From: Ignavibacteriales bacterium
GTDB lineage: Bacteria > Bacteroidota > Ignavibacteria > Ignavibacteriales > SURF-24
Direction: 5' to 3'
NCBI GenBank assembly: GCA_026390815.1
Contig: JAPLFH010000024.1
Location: forward strand, 160,766-224,765
DNA length: 64,000 nt
Position numbers and translations under genes: made by a program. This document shows, in pieces, positions 33,814-42,446 of the stretch. Position 1 is the stretch's first letter, and each line of letters opens with the position of its first letter. The notes beneath the pieces were generated by a model that saw only the letters and a list, made by a program, of their open reading frames with translations, ran no database searches and was not told where the DNA came from.

Positions 33814-36288
33814 ATGAAAAGAATTTTATTTCTTTTAATCAGTATTCCATACATAGTCTTTGCCGGAACTACGGGCAAGGTAATCGGTATAATTACGGAT
33901 GAAGCTACCGGCGAACCTCTCGTTGGTGCAAACATAATTCTTGAGGGTACAAATTTGGGTGCATCCACAGACTTAAATGGAAACTATGTTGTACTGAATG
34001 TTCCGCCTGGTTCTTACAATATAAAAGTCAGCTCGATTGGTTATGGTTCTGTTGTTACACAAAACGTAAAAATTGTAGTAGACCAAACAACAAATCTTTC
34101 CGTTTCACTAAAATCTACCGCACTTGAAGTTGCTGAAGTTATTGTAACCGCAAAAACCCCATTGATTCAAAAAGATATTACCAGCACAGTTTCTGTAATG
34201 ACCCGCGATGAAATAGAATCTTTACCAGTAGCCAGTTTTACTGAATTACTTTCAATGCAGGCAGGGGTTGTTGGAAGCGGCAGCAATCTTCATATCAGAG
34301 GCGGAAGATCGAATGAAGTTGCTTATATGGTTGATGGAATGTATGTGCAGGATCCTTTGCTTGGCGGATTAGCAACTCAAATAAATAATGATGCAATTCA
34401 AGAGATGAGTCTTTTAAGCGGAACGTTTAACGCCGAGTATGGAAACGCTCTTAGCGGTGTTGTTAATATTGTAACCCGCGAAGGCAGCGACAAGTTTTTT
34501 GGTAAGATTGAAATACGATCCAGCGAATTTGGAGTTAAAGAATATTCTAAACTTCATGAATTAAGAATCAATGGTTCATTCGGTGGACCACTCTTTAGTA
34601 AAGATATAAAATTTTTCATTTCGGGTGAACAGAACAAACAGGGAAGTTATCTGCCGTTTGGTTATAATAAAGATATAACCATGGTTGGGAAACTTTCATT
34701 CACCTTTATTCCATCTGTTAAAATAACTTTATCCAACCGCGGCAGCGTGGGCAGAAGTCAGGAATATTCTCACGACTATAAATACATTCCGGAGAGATGG
34801 TCTAAAAACGAAACTGATAGTTACCAGGGAATGCTTACACTTACTCATACAATTGCCAGCAATTTCTTCTATGATCTGCGGGTATCATATTTTAACCAGG
34901 GATATTACCGCGGATTCGATCACGATACCTCCAACTATATTCCAGAAACAGATTTTGAATATATAGAAACATTTGAGGATGGAAGACCACACAGGGATTT
35001 TTATTCGAAAGCTAATTCATCAAGTATAACAGACAGCCGCACTGTAACTATTGATTCTAAACTCGATCTTACCTGGCAGCTTGGTAGCATTAACGAAATT
35101 AAAGCTGGACTGCAATACAAGAAGCATAGGTTAAGTCTTTATAACATTGATGGTGTAAGACGACCTTTACGCCTTCAGTATATCGATAATTATTTTACCG
35201 ATAAACCATTCGAAGCCGCAGGTTATATTCAGGATAAAATTGAGCTTTCTTATTTGATAATAAATCTTGGACTACGTTACGATTATATGAATTCGAATGT
35301 AAGTTTCCGGCAAAACCCGCTCGATCCAAATTCATTATTAAAAGTAAAATCGCGCTCTCAGATAAGTCCGCGCATTGGAATTGCTCATCCAATTTCGGAT
35401 AGAACCAAACTTCATTTTTCATACGGCTATTTTTTCCAGAACCCAAATTACAACCGCCTGTTTGAAAATAAAGAATATAAAATAAGTGTTCGCGAACCAA
35501 TTTTTGGTACGCCAAATTTAGACGCCGAAAGAACCGTTTCTTATGAGGTCGGAATTTCGCATCAGTTCTCTGAAAGAATTGCTATGAGTCTGGTTGCACA
35601 CTACAGAGATATTACCGGCTTAATCGGTACTACATATCTTTTCCCTTATGTTGAAGGAAGATACATTGGCTACACACTTTATGTGAATGAGGATTATGCT
35701 AACTCGAAAGGTTTTGAGCTTAACTTAGATATTCGTCCGGATAAATATTTTTCTGGAGGATTGACTTACACTTACTCGGTTGCAAAAGGAAGTGCGTCCT
35801 CCGAGACGGAACAATATCCAGGCACATCGGAATCAACGCTGCTTTATTATTTAGATTTTGATAAAACACATGTGGTTAATGCATCTGCAACATTTACTAT
35901 TCCGGCAGAGGAAGGTCCAATTGTTTTTGGTAAGCCGATATTTGAGGATATGGATTTAAGTGTGATTTTTAGAGCTGGCTCCGGTTATCCTTATACGCCT
36001 TCTGGCAGAGATGTTGGATTTGTAGTGCGGAATTCTTTACGTATGCCGGCTACTTATTCTATTGATCTTGAAATTGGCAAAGAAATAATTTTACCCGGTA
36101 ATTTGAAGTTGAGAGTTTTTGCCGAGATCTTAAATCTTACTAATCACCAAAATGTACTTTATGTTTATACCGATACAGGAGATCCGGAATATACCTTGGT
36201 TGGCGCCCGATCTATAGAATATCAGCGCGATCCATCCAACTATGGACCGCCGCGAAGTATACGACTTGGTATGGGGATGAGGTTCTAG
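33814..36288 (+). CDS. TonB-dependent outer membrane receptor
   Basis: 824 aa. Signal peptide (1-17, ending VFAG), then a carboxypeptidase-regulatory-like beta domain (about 19-105: GKVIGIITDEATGEPLVGAN), the plug (about 120-235, with LHIRGGRSNEVAYMVDGMYV and AEYGNALSGVVNIVTREG), then the 22-strand barrel ending in an aromatic residue (LGMGMRF). Such receptors import large ligands through the outer membrane. In this place, next to two cyanophycinases and peptidases, a peptide or polymer fragment is the likely ligand; this is inference. Followed after 164 bases by a large secreted partner gene. Confidence 0.93.
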   Translation: MKRILFLLISIPYIVFAGTTGKVIGIITDEATGEPLVGANIILEGTNLGASTDLNGNYVVLNVPPGSYNIKVSSIGYGSVVTQNVKIVVDQTTNLSVSLKSTALEVAEVIVTAKTPLIQKDITSTVSVMTRDEIESLPVASFTELLSMQAGVVGSGSNLHIRGGRSNEVAYMVDGMYVQDPLLGGLATQINNDAIQEMSLLSGTFNAEYGNALSGVVNIVTREGSDKFFGKIEIRSSEFGVKEYSKLHELRINGSFGGPLFSKDIKFFISGEQNKQGSYLPFGYNKDITMVGKLSFTFIPSVKITLSNRGSVGRSQEYSHDYKYIPERWSKNETDSYQGMLTLTHTIASNFFYDLRVSYFNQGYYRGFDHDTSNYIPETDFEYIETFEDGRPHRDFYSKANSSSITDSRTVTIDSKLDLTWQLGSINEIKAGLQYKKHRLSLYNIDGVRRPLRLQYIDNYFTDKPFEAAGYIQDKIELSYLIINLGLRYDYMNSNVSFRQNPLDPNSLLKVKSRSQISPRIGIAHPISDRTKLHFSYGYFFQNPNYNRLFENKEYKISVREPIFGTPNLDAERTVSYEVGISHQFSERIAMSLVAHYRDITGLIGTTYLFPYVEGRYIGYTLYVNEDYANSKGFELNLDIRPDKYFSGGLTYTYSVAKGSASSETEQYPGTSESTLLYYLDFDKTHVVNASATFTIPAEEGPIVFGKPIFEDMDLSVIFRAGSGYPYTPSGRDVGFVVRNSLRMPATYSIDLEIGKEIILPGNLKLRVFAEILNLTNHQNVLYVYTDTGDPEYTLVGARSIEYQRDPSNYGPPRSIRLGMGMRF

Positions 36289-36322
36289 GAATTTGAAGTA
36301 GTATGATGAAAGAGTGAACAAA

Positions 36323-36378
36323 GAATGTAGAATGTAGAATGTAGAATGTAGAGTGTAGAGTGAAGAATGAAAAATGAA
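36323..36378 (+). repeat. Seven-base tandem repeat array (GARTGWA), solo copy
   Basis: Eight consecutive 7-base units: GAATGTA four times, then GAGTGTA, GAGTGAA, GAATGAA and AAATGAA. The 17-mer GTGTAGAGTGAAGAATG at 36353-36369 is repeated exactly (in reverse complement) at 49645-49661, where it runs into the start of the four-helix-bundle gene. Here no gene accompanies the array; it lies in the gap between the TonB receptor gene and the next gene. Confidence 0.85.
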
Positions 36379-36452
36379 GAACCGAAGTTCATTCTTGTGA
36401 AGTATATGAAAGGATTAGACATTTGAAATAAATTTAAGATGATAAAAAAATT

Positions 36453-39242
36453 ATGAGCATAGAAATGAAGAAATCTTTTTTAATCTTATTATTCATTTTA
36501 GCAATTACTGTTTGCTATTTTCCGCAGGATGGGGTTAAGGAAATAGCCAAGGAAAAGAAAGATGGTTACCTGGAAAAAGTAACGGATATAAGCGACCGTG
36601 CTGGTGGAGCGCACAATGCAAGCAACATTGGATTATATTTTGAGAACCGTGGAAAACTTTATCCGCGCAGAATAACCCAGGGTCCTTCCGGTGAATTTCC
36701 GATTAACAGCGGGATGCATTACATATACCGCATCAATCCGATGGTTGGTGTACCAGGTAATGTTATCCAGGGGAGATATACAACAAATGAAGAATGGGAA
36801 GCAGTTGGCGGATATATTAACAAACAAATTTCTCAGATTGCAATAAGCGATAATCCTAAAACATGGCCTCCATCAGGTTGGCCAATAAAGGATAAAGATG
36901 GCAAACCTATCATCAAATCGGATCAGGATAGTTATTGTGTTTACAGCGACAGTAATAATTCAAGAAAAGTATTGGGAATTGTTGTTGCGCAGACTGGATA
37001 TACTTACGGTGTTGGCTTTGCTAAAAATCTAATCTTCTACAAATTTGAAGTTATAAACAAAGGGAAAGAAAATCTTGATAGTGTTTACTTTAACTATTAC
37101 ACAGATATTGATGTTGGAAATGTCAGCGGCGGAGTTCCGGAATATTCAGATGACAAAATCGGTTTCGATAAATCAAGAAACTTTCTTTATTTCTTTGATG
37201 ATGGAATTTCTGCTGAATGGCCCGGTGGTAAAACTGGTTACATGGGGGTTGCATTCCTAAAAACGCCAACTGTAAATGGAAAAGAACTTGGTGTTACCGA
37301 TATGCACTACAATCTTTACGATGATGACACAGATATAGATTCAGTTCAATATGGAATTATGGCAAGCACACAAAGTTTATATAATTCAAGTTACCGCTCT
37401 AAGTTTTTTCATCTTGGTTCAGCGCAGGATATTCATTTTGATGATCCTTCAGTAATTCCGGTAAAGGGATTAGACATTGCGGCTAATGTTGCTTCCGGTC
37501 CGTACTTACTGAATGTTGGAGACACTTTGGTTTTTTACACTGTAATTGCCGCCGGCTGGGATTACAATGAAATATCAAAATATGTAGATCAGGCGTTTAA
37601 TATTTTTAAATTTGATTTTGAAATAAGCAAACCGCCAGTAACTCCAAAGCTTAGCGCATTTGCCGGTGATGGAAGAGTTACTCTTTACTGGGACGATAAG
37701 GCAGAATATTCTAAAGATAAATTTTCTGGGCAATATGATTTTGAGGGCTACCGGTTGTATAGAAGTTTGGATAAAGGTGTAAACTGGGAGTTGCTAAAAG
37801 ATTACGATGTTGCAGACAAAATTGGTTTTGATGCCGGCATTCAATATAGCTATATGGATACAACCGCCGAAAACGGATTTGAATACTGGTATAGTATAAC
37901 TGCATACGATCGCGGCGATTCTTCGGTTGCAAGTCTTGAATCACCAAAAGGAAATACAACTGATGCAATCAATATTGCTTCGGTAATTCCGACTTCTTCT
38001 GCATTGGGTAGAACTCCGGTTTCCACTGGACAGGTAGAACAATCTGGAAAAGGAACTTCAAATTATATTTTTGAAACCCAGCCTGCTGATAATGATTCGC
38101 TGAAAGATAATGAATATAAGTTTGGCTTTACTTATTCGCAGCGCCAGGAAAAAGGTGAAAAGAAAATTACCGCCAGGATGATTGTGAATGATTCATCTAA
38201 AACAGTTATTAACACATATGGAATTGAGTTCATCAATAAAAGCTCATTTCATCTAATAGATTACTCAACAGGAGAAAACATAAGTCCGGATCCACATAGT
38301 TATAAAAGCGGGTCTTCATATACAATTATTTCCGGAACGGGCGGTAAGCGTCCGGTAGAAATGAAACTTTTTGGTCCGCCTGCAAATGCGCCGGCAGATT
38401 CCTTACCCAAAGCCGGTGATCTTTTTAAAGTTGCTTTTTCAATTTACGGGATAAGGAATAATGTTGATACTGTAATTTCCCCAAGACCATTTTCCATTAA
38501 ACAATTGCAATCAACTAAAGATGGAGTAATTTTTAAAGTGATTCCTCCGGAAGTAATCAAAAGTGTTTCAAGAGTTGGCGGAACAGATAAATTTGATATT
38601 TTATTTTCTGTAGCAGATTCTACTACCTTGCAGAATGAAACATACCTTGTTTCTGTTGATAAAATCGGAGTTGATAATGAAGGGAAGAATTATATAAGTC
38701 TGCTGATCAGAAAATCAAATCAGGATACATTAAAACGATTTGATAAAGTTTATACCGGTGATTACTTTGTGTTTAATGGGCTGCAAGGCAAGGTTGATTT
38801 CCCGGCAAACACTCCACCATCACCAGGAAACATATTTTCTGTTCAATCAATTGTGCCCAAATTACCAACGCTGCAGGATGCATTTAAATTTAAGGTGATC
38901 GGTTCATCAATTAACAACAATGCAATCGTTCAAAATATTTCAAATATAAAAGTGGTTCCCAATCCTTACGTTGTTTCTTCTTTATATGAACCTGAATATG
39001 GAGAATTAAGAAGAGAACCACTGCGCCAACTTCAGTTTATTAATCTGCCCAACGAGTGTACTATTCACATTTTTACAATCGACGCAGATTTGGTAAAGAC
39101 AATAAATCATAACTCAATAAATGGAACAGAGAACTGGGATTTGCGCACGGAAGGTGGAAGAGAAATAGCCCCTGGAATTTATGTTTACTTAGTTAAAACA
39201 AAAGACACGGAATACTTAAGCCGGTTTGCAGTGATAAAGTAA
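36453..39242 (+). CDS. Large secreted protein with C-terminal T9SS-like tail, partner of the TonB receptor
   Basis: 929 aa; ATG 36465 (MKKSFLILLFIL) is an alternative start that begins directly at the signal peptide. Residues ~50-400 hold a domain typical of Ignavibacteria-type secreted proteins (GMHYIYRINPMVGVPGN and Asp-rich loops). Around 405-490 a fibronectin-like domain occurs (GDGRVTLYWDDKAEY, FEGYRLYRSLDKG). The tail begins IKVVPNPYVVSS and ends APGIYVYLVKT...SRFAVIK, a T9SS-like C-terminus without the classic NPFNP. Likely surface-exposed and working with the receptor, as SusD-like partners do, though no SusD homology is seen. Confidence 0.8.
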   Translation: MSIEMKKSFLILLFILAITVCYFPQDGVKEIAKEKKDGYLEKVTDISDRAGGAHNASNIGLYFENRGKLYPRRITQGPSGEFPINSGMHYIYRINPMVGVPGNVIQGRYTTNEEWEAVGGYINKQISQIAISDNPKTWPPSGWPIKDKDGKPIIKSDQDSYCVYSDSNNSRKVLGIVVAQTGYTYGVGFAKNLIFYKFEVINKGKENLDSVYFNYYTDIDVGNVSGGVPEYSDDKIGFDKSRNFLYFFDDGISAEWPGGKTGYMGVAFLKTPTVNGKELGVTDMHYNLYDDDTDIDSVQYGIMASTQSLYNSSYRSKFFHLGSAQDIHFDDPSVIPVKGLDIAANVASGPYLLNVGDTLVFYTVIAAGWDYNEISKYVDQAFNIFKFDFEISKPPVTPKLSAFAGDGRVTLYWDDKAEYSKDKFSGQYDFEGYRLYRSLDKGVNWELLKDYDVADKIGFDAGIQYSYMDTTAENGFEYWYSITAYDRGDSSVASLESPKGNTTDAINIASVIPTSSALGRTPVSTGQVEQSGKGTSNYIFETQPADNDSLKDNEYKFGFTYSQRQEKGEKKITARMIVNDSSKTVINTYGIEFINKSSFHLIDYSTGENISPDPHSYKSGSSYTIISGTGGKRPVEMKLFGPPANAPADSLPKAGDLFKVAFSIYGIRNNVDTVISPRPFSIKQLQSTKDGVIFKVIPPEVIKSVSRVGGTDKFDILFSVADSTTLQNETYLVSVDKIGVDNEGKNYISLLIRKSNQDTLKRFDKVYTGDYFVFNGLQGKVDFPANTPPSPGNIFSVQSIVPKLPTLQDAFKFKVIGSSINNNAIVQNISNIKVVPNPYVVSSLYEPEYGELRREPLRQLQFINLPNECTIHIFTIDADLVKTINHNSINGTENWDLRTEGGREIAPGIYVYLVKTKDTEYLSRFAVIK

Positions 39243-39344
39243 CCGGGCTTTATACAATCCATACTTTTCGCTTTGAAAAGGAAAGGACAAATTAGTGGAT
39301 CAAGATAATTAGCATGAGAAAGAAATTTATTTGGGAATTTTAAG

Positions 39345-40340
39345 ATGAAGAATTATACAACCATAATATTAATTCTTTTTATTTCAACTGTCGGCTTTGC
39401 ACAAAATCCAAATCTCGGAACATCGGGAGCACAGTTTCTACAAATACCTGTGGGTGCAAAAGCCACCGCACTTGGTGGCGCTTACATCGGTTTAGCTGAT
39501 GATGCATCCGCAGTTTTTTGGAACCCAGCTGGTATAGCAAAGATAACCGGTAGTGCTGCACATTTTTCATATCAACGCTGGTTCAATATGTTTGATTTTA
39601 ATGCGGTTTCCTTTGTTCATAACCTGGAAGATGTTGGAACATTAGCTGCAAGTCTTGTTGTGTTCAGTATGGATAAAATGGAAGTAACGGATGAACTAAA
39701 TCCCAATGGTACCGGAAGATTTTTTGATGCGCAGGACATGGCGATTGGATTAACTTACGCACGCAAATTAACTGATCGTTTTTCTGTAGGTGTTTCTGCA
39801 AAGTATATTTACCAAAGGATATGGAATGAAACTGCAGAGGGGATTGCTTTCGATGTTGGTACACAATACCGTCTCGATTTTCAAAACCTGACAATTGCTA
39901 TGAGTATGACAAACTTTGGTCCTGAAATGCAATTTGATGGACCAGATTTAAATATTACTTATGATAAAAGTAGTGGTGTTCCATTAAACCGGTTAACTCC
40001 AGCAAGACTTGTTACCGATACTTATCCGCTTCCTTTAAATTTTGAAGTTGGAATTGGAATGGATGTTTTTACAACCGAATTTGTTAAAGCCCGGTTGGGC
40101 ATTGATGCGGTTCATCCAAATGATAATAAAGAACGGGTGCATGTTGGTGCAGAGTTTTCCTTTTTTGATCGCTTGTTTATCAGAGGCGGATATAAATATA
40201 ATTATGACGATGAAGATTTTGCATTTGGCGCCGGTACCAATCTTCCTTTTGGTGGTACCAGGATTAGCTTTGACTATGGTTACTCACTTTATGATTTGCT
40301 GCCGGATGTTCACAGAATATCTCTCGGCATAGAATTTTAG
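39345..40340 (+). CDS. PorV/PorQ-family outer membrane protein
   Basis: 331 aa with a signal peptide (1-19, ending GFAQ) and a predicted outer membrane beta-barrel ending in aromatic LGIEF. The start of the mature chain, GAQFLQIPVGAKATALGGAY, and DDASAVFWNPAGIA are the conserved head of the PorV/PorQ (UPF0164) family. PorV escorts T9SS cargo to the sortase PorU; local paralogues like this one probably serve neighbouring cargo. It lies between two genes whose products have T9SS tails, which supports that. Confidence 0.9.
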   Translation: MKNYTTIILILFISTVGFAQNPNLGTSGAQFLQIPVGAKATALGGAYIGLADDASAVFWNPAGIAKITGSAAHFSYQRWFNMFDFNAVSFVHNLEDVGTLAASLVVFSMDKMEVTDELNPNGTGRFFDAQDMAIGLTYARKLTDRFSVGVSAKYIYQRIWNETAEGIAFDVGTQYRLDFQNLTIAMSMTNFGPEMQFDGPDLNITYDKSSGVPLNRLTPARLVTDTYPLPLNFEVGIGMDVFTTEFVKARLGIDAVHPNDNKERVHVGAEFSFFDRLFIRGGYKYNYDDEDFAFGAGTNLPFGGTRISFDYGYSLYDLLPDVHRISLGIEF

Positions 40341-40352
40341 TTTTTTGTCAAT

Positions 40353-42434
40353 TTGGATAATCAAATTATAAATAATGCACTCCGCTTGCCAAAGAAAATA
40401 AATTCGTTGTTCGGAGTTTTTTCAAAAATTTCTAAGACCACAAAATATTTTATTTTTCTTCTTTGTTTAAGTCAGTCAAATTTTCCACAGGGTTACATTT
40501 GTGCTGTGGGCGGAGGTTCAGAAGATTATAATGATTGGAGCGACAAACCGTATGGCTGGATAGTTGAAAAGTCGGATAGCGGAAAAATAATTATCCTTGG
40601 TGTTGATGATGCAACAACCTGGCTGCCAGATTACTTCAAATTTCTTGGTGCTAAAGAAGTTTACAACAAGAAAATCTCTTCCCGCACTTCGGCAGATTTA
40701 CAATCCACTTATGATGAACTAATTACTGCAAAAGCAATCTTCCTGCGCGGCGGAGATCAATATGATTACGTCCGCTTATGGAAAGGAACAAAAACAGAAA
40801 CCGCAATAAAATATGTTTTTCAAAACGGAGGAGTAATTGCAGGAACCAGCGCAGGAGCCGCAGTACTTGGCGATTTTGGATTTTCCGCAAAATATGGCTC
40901 AGTCGATTCTAAAGAATGTTTGGCTAATCCTTTCAGCAGTAAAATTGATCTGGAAGATAACTTCATCGATTTGGTTCCCAATGTACTTTTTGATACGCAC
41001 TTTATAGAGCGCGGAAGATTTGGAAGATTAATTGCATTCCTCATCAACCTGCACCAAAAGCAAAGAGATGTTTTGGGGATTGGAGTTGATGATATGACAG
41101 CTTTCTGTATCGATAAAAATGGAATTGGTGAGGTAATGGGAAGCGGAGCGGTTTCTATTTTTCAAATTGATGAAGCAACCCGTTTTAGCGGTAACACTGT
41201 AAACAATCTAAAGTCCCACCAGCTTGTTGAAGGATGGAGTTATGATTTAAAGAAAATGGAAGTTGAAGAAATTCCTCCTTCAGCAAAAGCGGTTGATTCA
41301 TCCAGGGCAATACAATTGCCCAAGCAAATAATGTGGTTAACCGGAACAAATGATTTGCAATTGAATTTGGCAAATGGTTTCAACCATTTATTATTTATCT
41401 ATGGACCAAAGAAAACACTGTTGTTCTATGATCCTAAAAGCTCATCAGGTATAACGCCGCTATTTAATTTTTTCGCACAAAATGGTTTTACAGTATATGA
41501 TACGCTGGAGGTTTCTGCCCGCACAGCAAATTATAATGTAAGCGTAGAAAAAATATTAAACGCTGATTTATATGTTTTCCTTGGCACTTCACCATCCGCA
41601 TTCCAGGTATTGATTGATACAACCACAATAATGGGTTATCATCTTCACCAAAAAATTATTACCCAAGGATCATTCTGGTATTTCATTGGTAATACCGGAA
41701 AATTAGCTGGTGAGTACTATATCGATAATACTGATGACAATTATTTATCATCTTATCATGGTCAAATGACGATTAAGAATGGCCTAAATTTGTTTGGCGA
41801 TCTGATATTTCAACCGCTTCTTTTTGACGATTCAGACTATTACGAAAACAGATCATCTTCTTTGCTGTATGGAATGATGAGAAACAGAAAGCAAGTTGGC
41901 ATTTACCTTAGTGATGGAAATTATGTTAATCTTTTAAGTGGTTTTTGCAGAACCAATCACTCTTTTGAACTTCCATTTATTTGTGTTAGCGCAAAAAACA
42001 CTACTTATGTAGATTCCTCAAAATATGTAGCAGGCAGCGGCTACAAACCACGCCAGGTTGTAGCAATGAATAATCTTAGATACACGATTTCAAATGAACG
42101 CTGTGTCTACATCCTTGATAATGGTGAGTTATTTATCACAAGCGTTGTTAAGGAGGATAATGAAAAACAGGGTCCGTTTATTCTGAATAACAATTTTCCA
42201 AATCCATTCAACAACTCAACAAAAATAAGTTATACGCTTCCAACTGATTCAAAAGTATTAATTGAGTTATTCAATTTACTCGGTGAAAGGATTTACATTT
42301 TGAGAAATCAATATGATGCGGCTGGCTTTCATACACTGGACTTTGATGGCAAAGAACTATCAAGCGGAGTTTATTTTTACAAACTTACAGCCGGAAGTTT
42401 TTCTCAAATTAAAAAAATGATTTTTTTAAAATAA
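40353..42434 (+). CDS. T9SS-exported cyanophycinase-like protein
   Basis: 693 aa from TTG 40353; TTG 40407 would place the signal peptide (KYFIFLLCLSQSNFPQG) nearer the start and is a real alternative. The N-terminal half is a peptidase S51 cyanophycinase domain: GGDQ (133-136), Ser166 in AGTSAGAA, FDTHFIERGRFGRL with His216, and GIGVDDMTA where Asp247 takes the place of the usual Glu. A second domain of unknown type follows (about 330-600). The C-terminal ~85 residues are a T9SS sorting domain with NNFPNPFNNSTKISYTLP. So this paralogue should act outside the cell, upstream of the periplasmic one at 29360. Confidence 0.87.
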   Translation: MDNQIINNALRLPKKINSLFGVFSKISKTTKYFIFLLCLSQSNFPQGYICAVGGGSEDYNDWSDKPYGWIVEKSDSGKIIILGVDDATTWLPDYFKFLGAKEVYNKKISSRTSADLQSTYDELITAKAIFLRGGDQYDYVRLWKGTKTETAIKYVFQNGGVIAGTSAGAAVLGDFGFSAKYGSVDSKECLANPFSSKIDLEDNFIDLVPNVLFDTHFIERGRFGRLIAFLINLHQKQRDVLGIGVDDMTAFCIDKNGIGEVMGSGAVSIFQIDEATRFSGNTVNNLKSHQLVEGWSYDLKKMEVEEIPPSAKAVDSSRAIQLPKQIMWLTGTNDLQLNLANGFNHLLFIYGPKKTLLFYDPKSSSGITPLFNFFAQNGFTVYDTLEVSARTANYNVSVEKILNADLYVFLGTSPSAFQVLIDTTTIMGYHLHQKIITQGSFWYFIGNTGKLAGEYYIDNTDDNYLSSYHGQMTIKNGLNLFGDLIFQPLLFDDSDYYENRSSSLLYGMMRNRKQVGIYLSDGNYVNLLSGFCRTNHSFELPFICVSAKNTTYVDSSKYVAGSGYKPRQVVAMNNLRYTISNERCVYILDNGELFITSVVKEDNEKQGPFILNNNFPNPFNNSTKISYTLPTDSKVLIELFNLLGERIYILRNQYDAAGFHTLDFDGKELSSGVYFYKLTAGSFSQIKKMIFLK

Positions 42435-42446
42435 AGCTAATTGATT

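Noticed and set aside
36453..39242. SusD identity for the TonB receptor partner
   Set aside because: The place fits, but no lipobox, TPR-like helices or SusD motifs are present; the protein is beta-rich with a T9SS-like tail.
40042..40332. 96-aa frame inside the PorV-like gene
   Set aside because: Same strand, other frame; shadow of a well-supported outer membrane protein gene.
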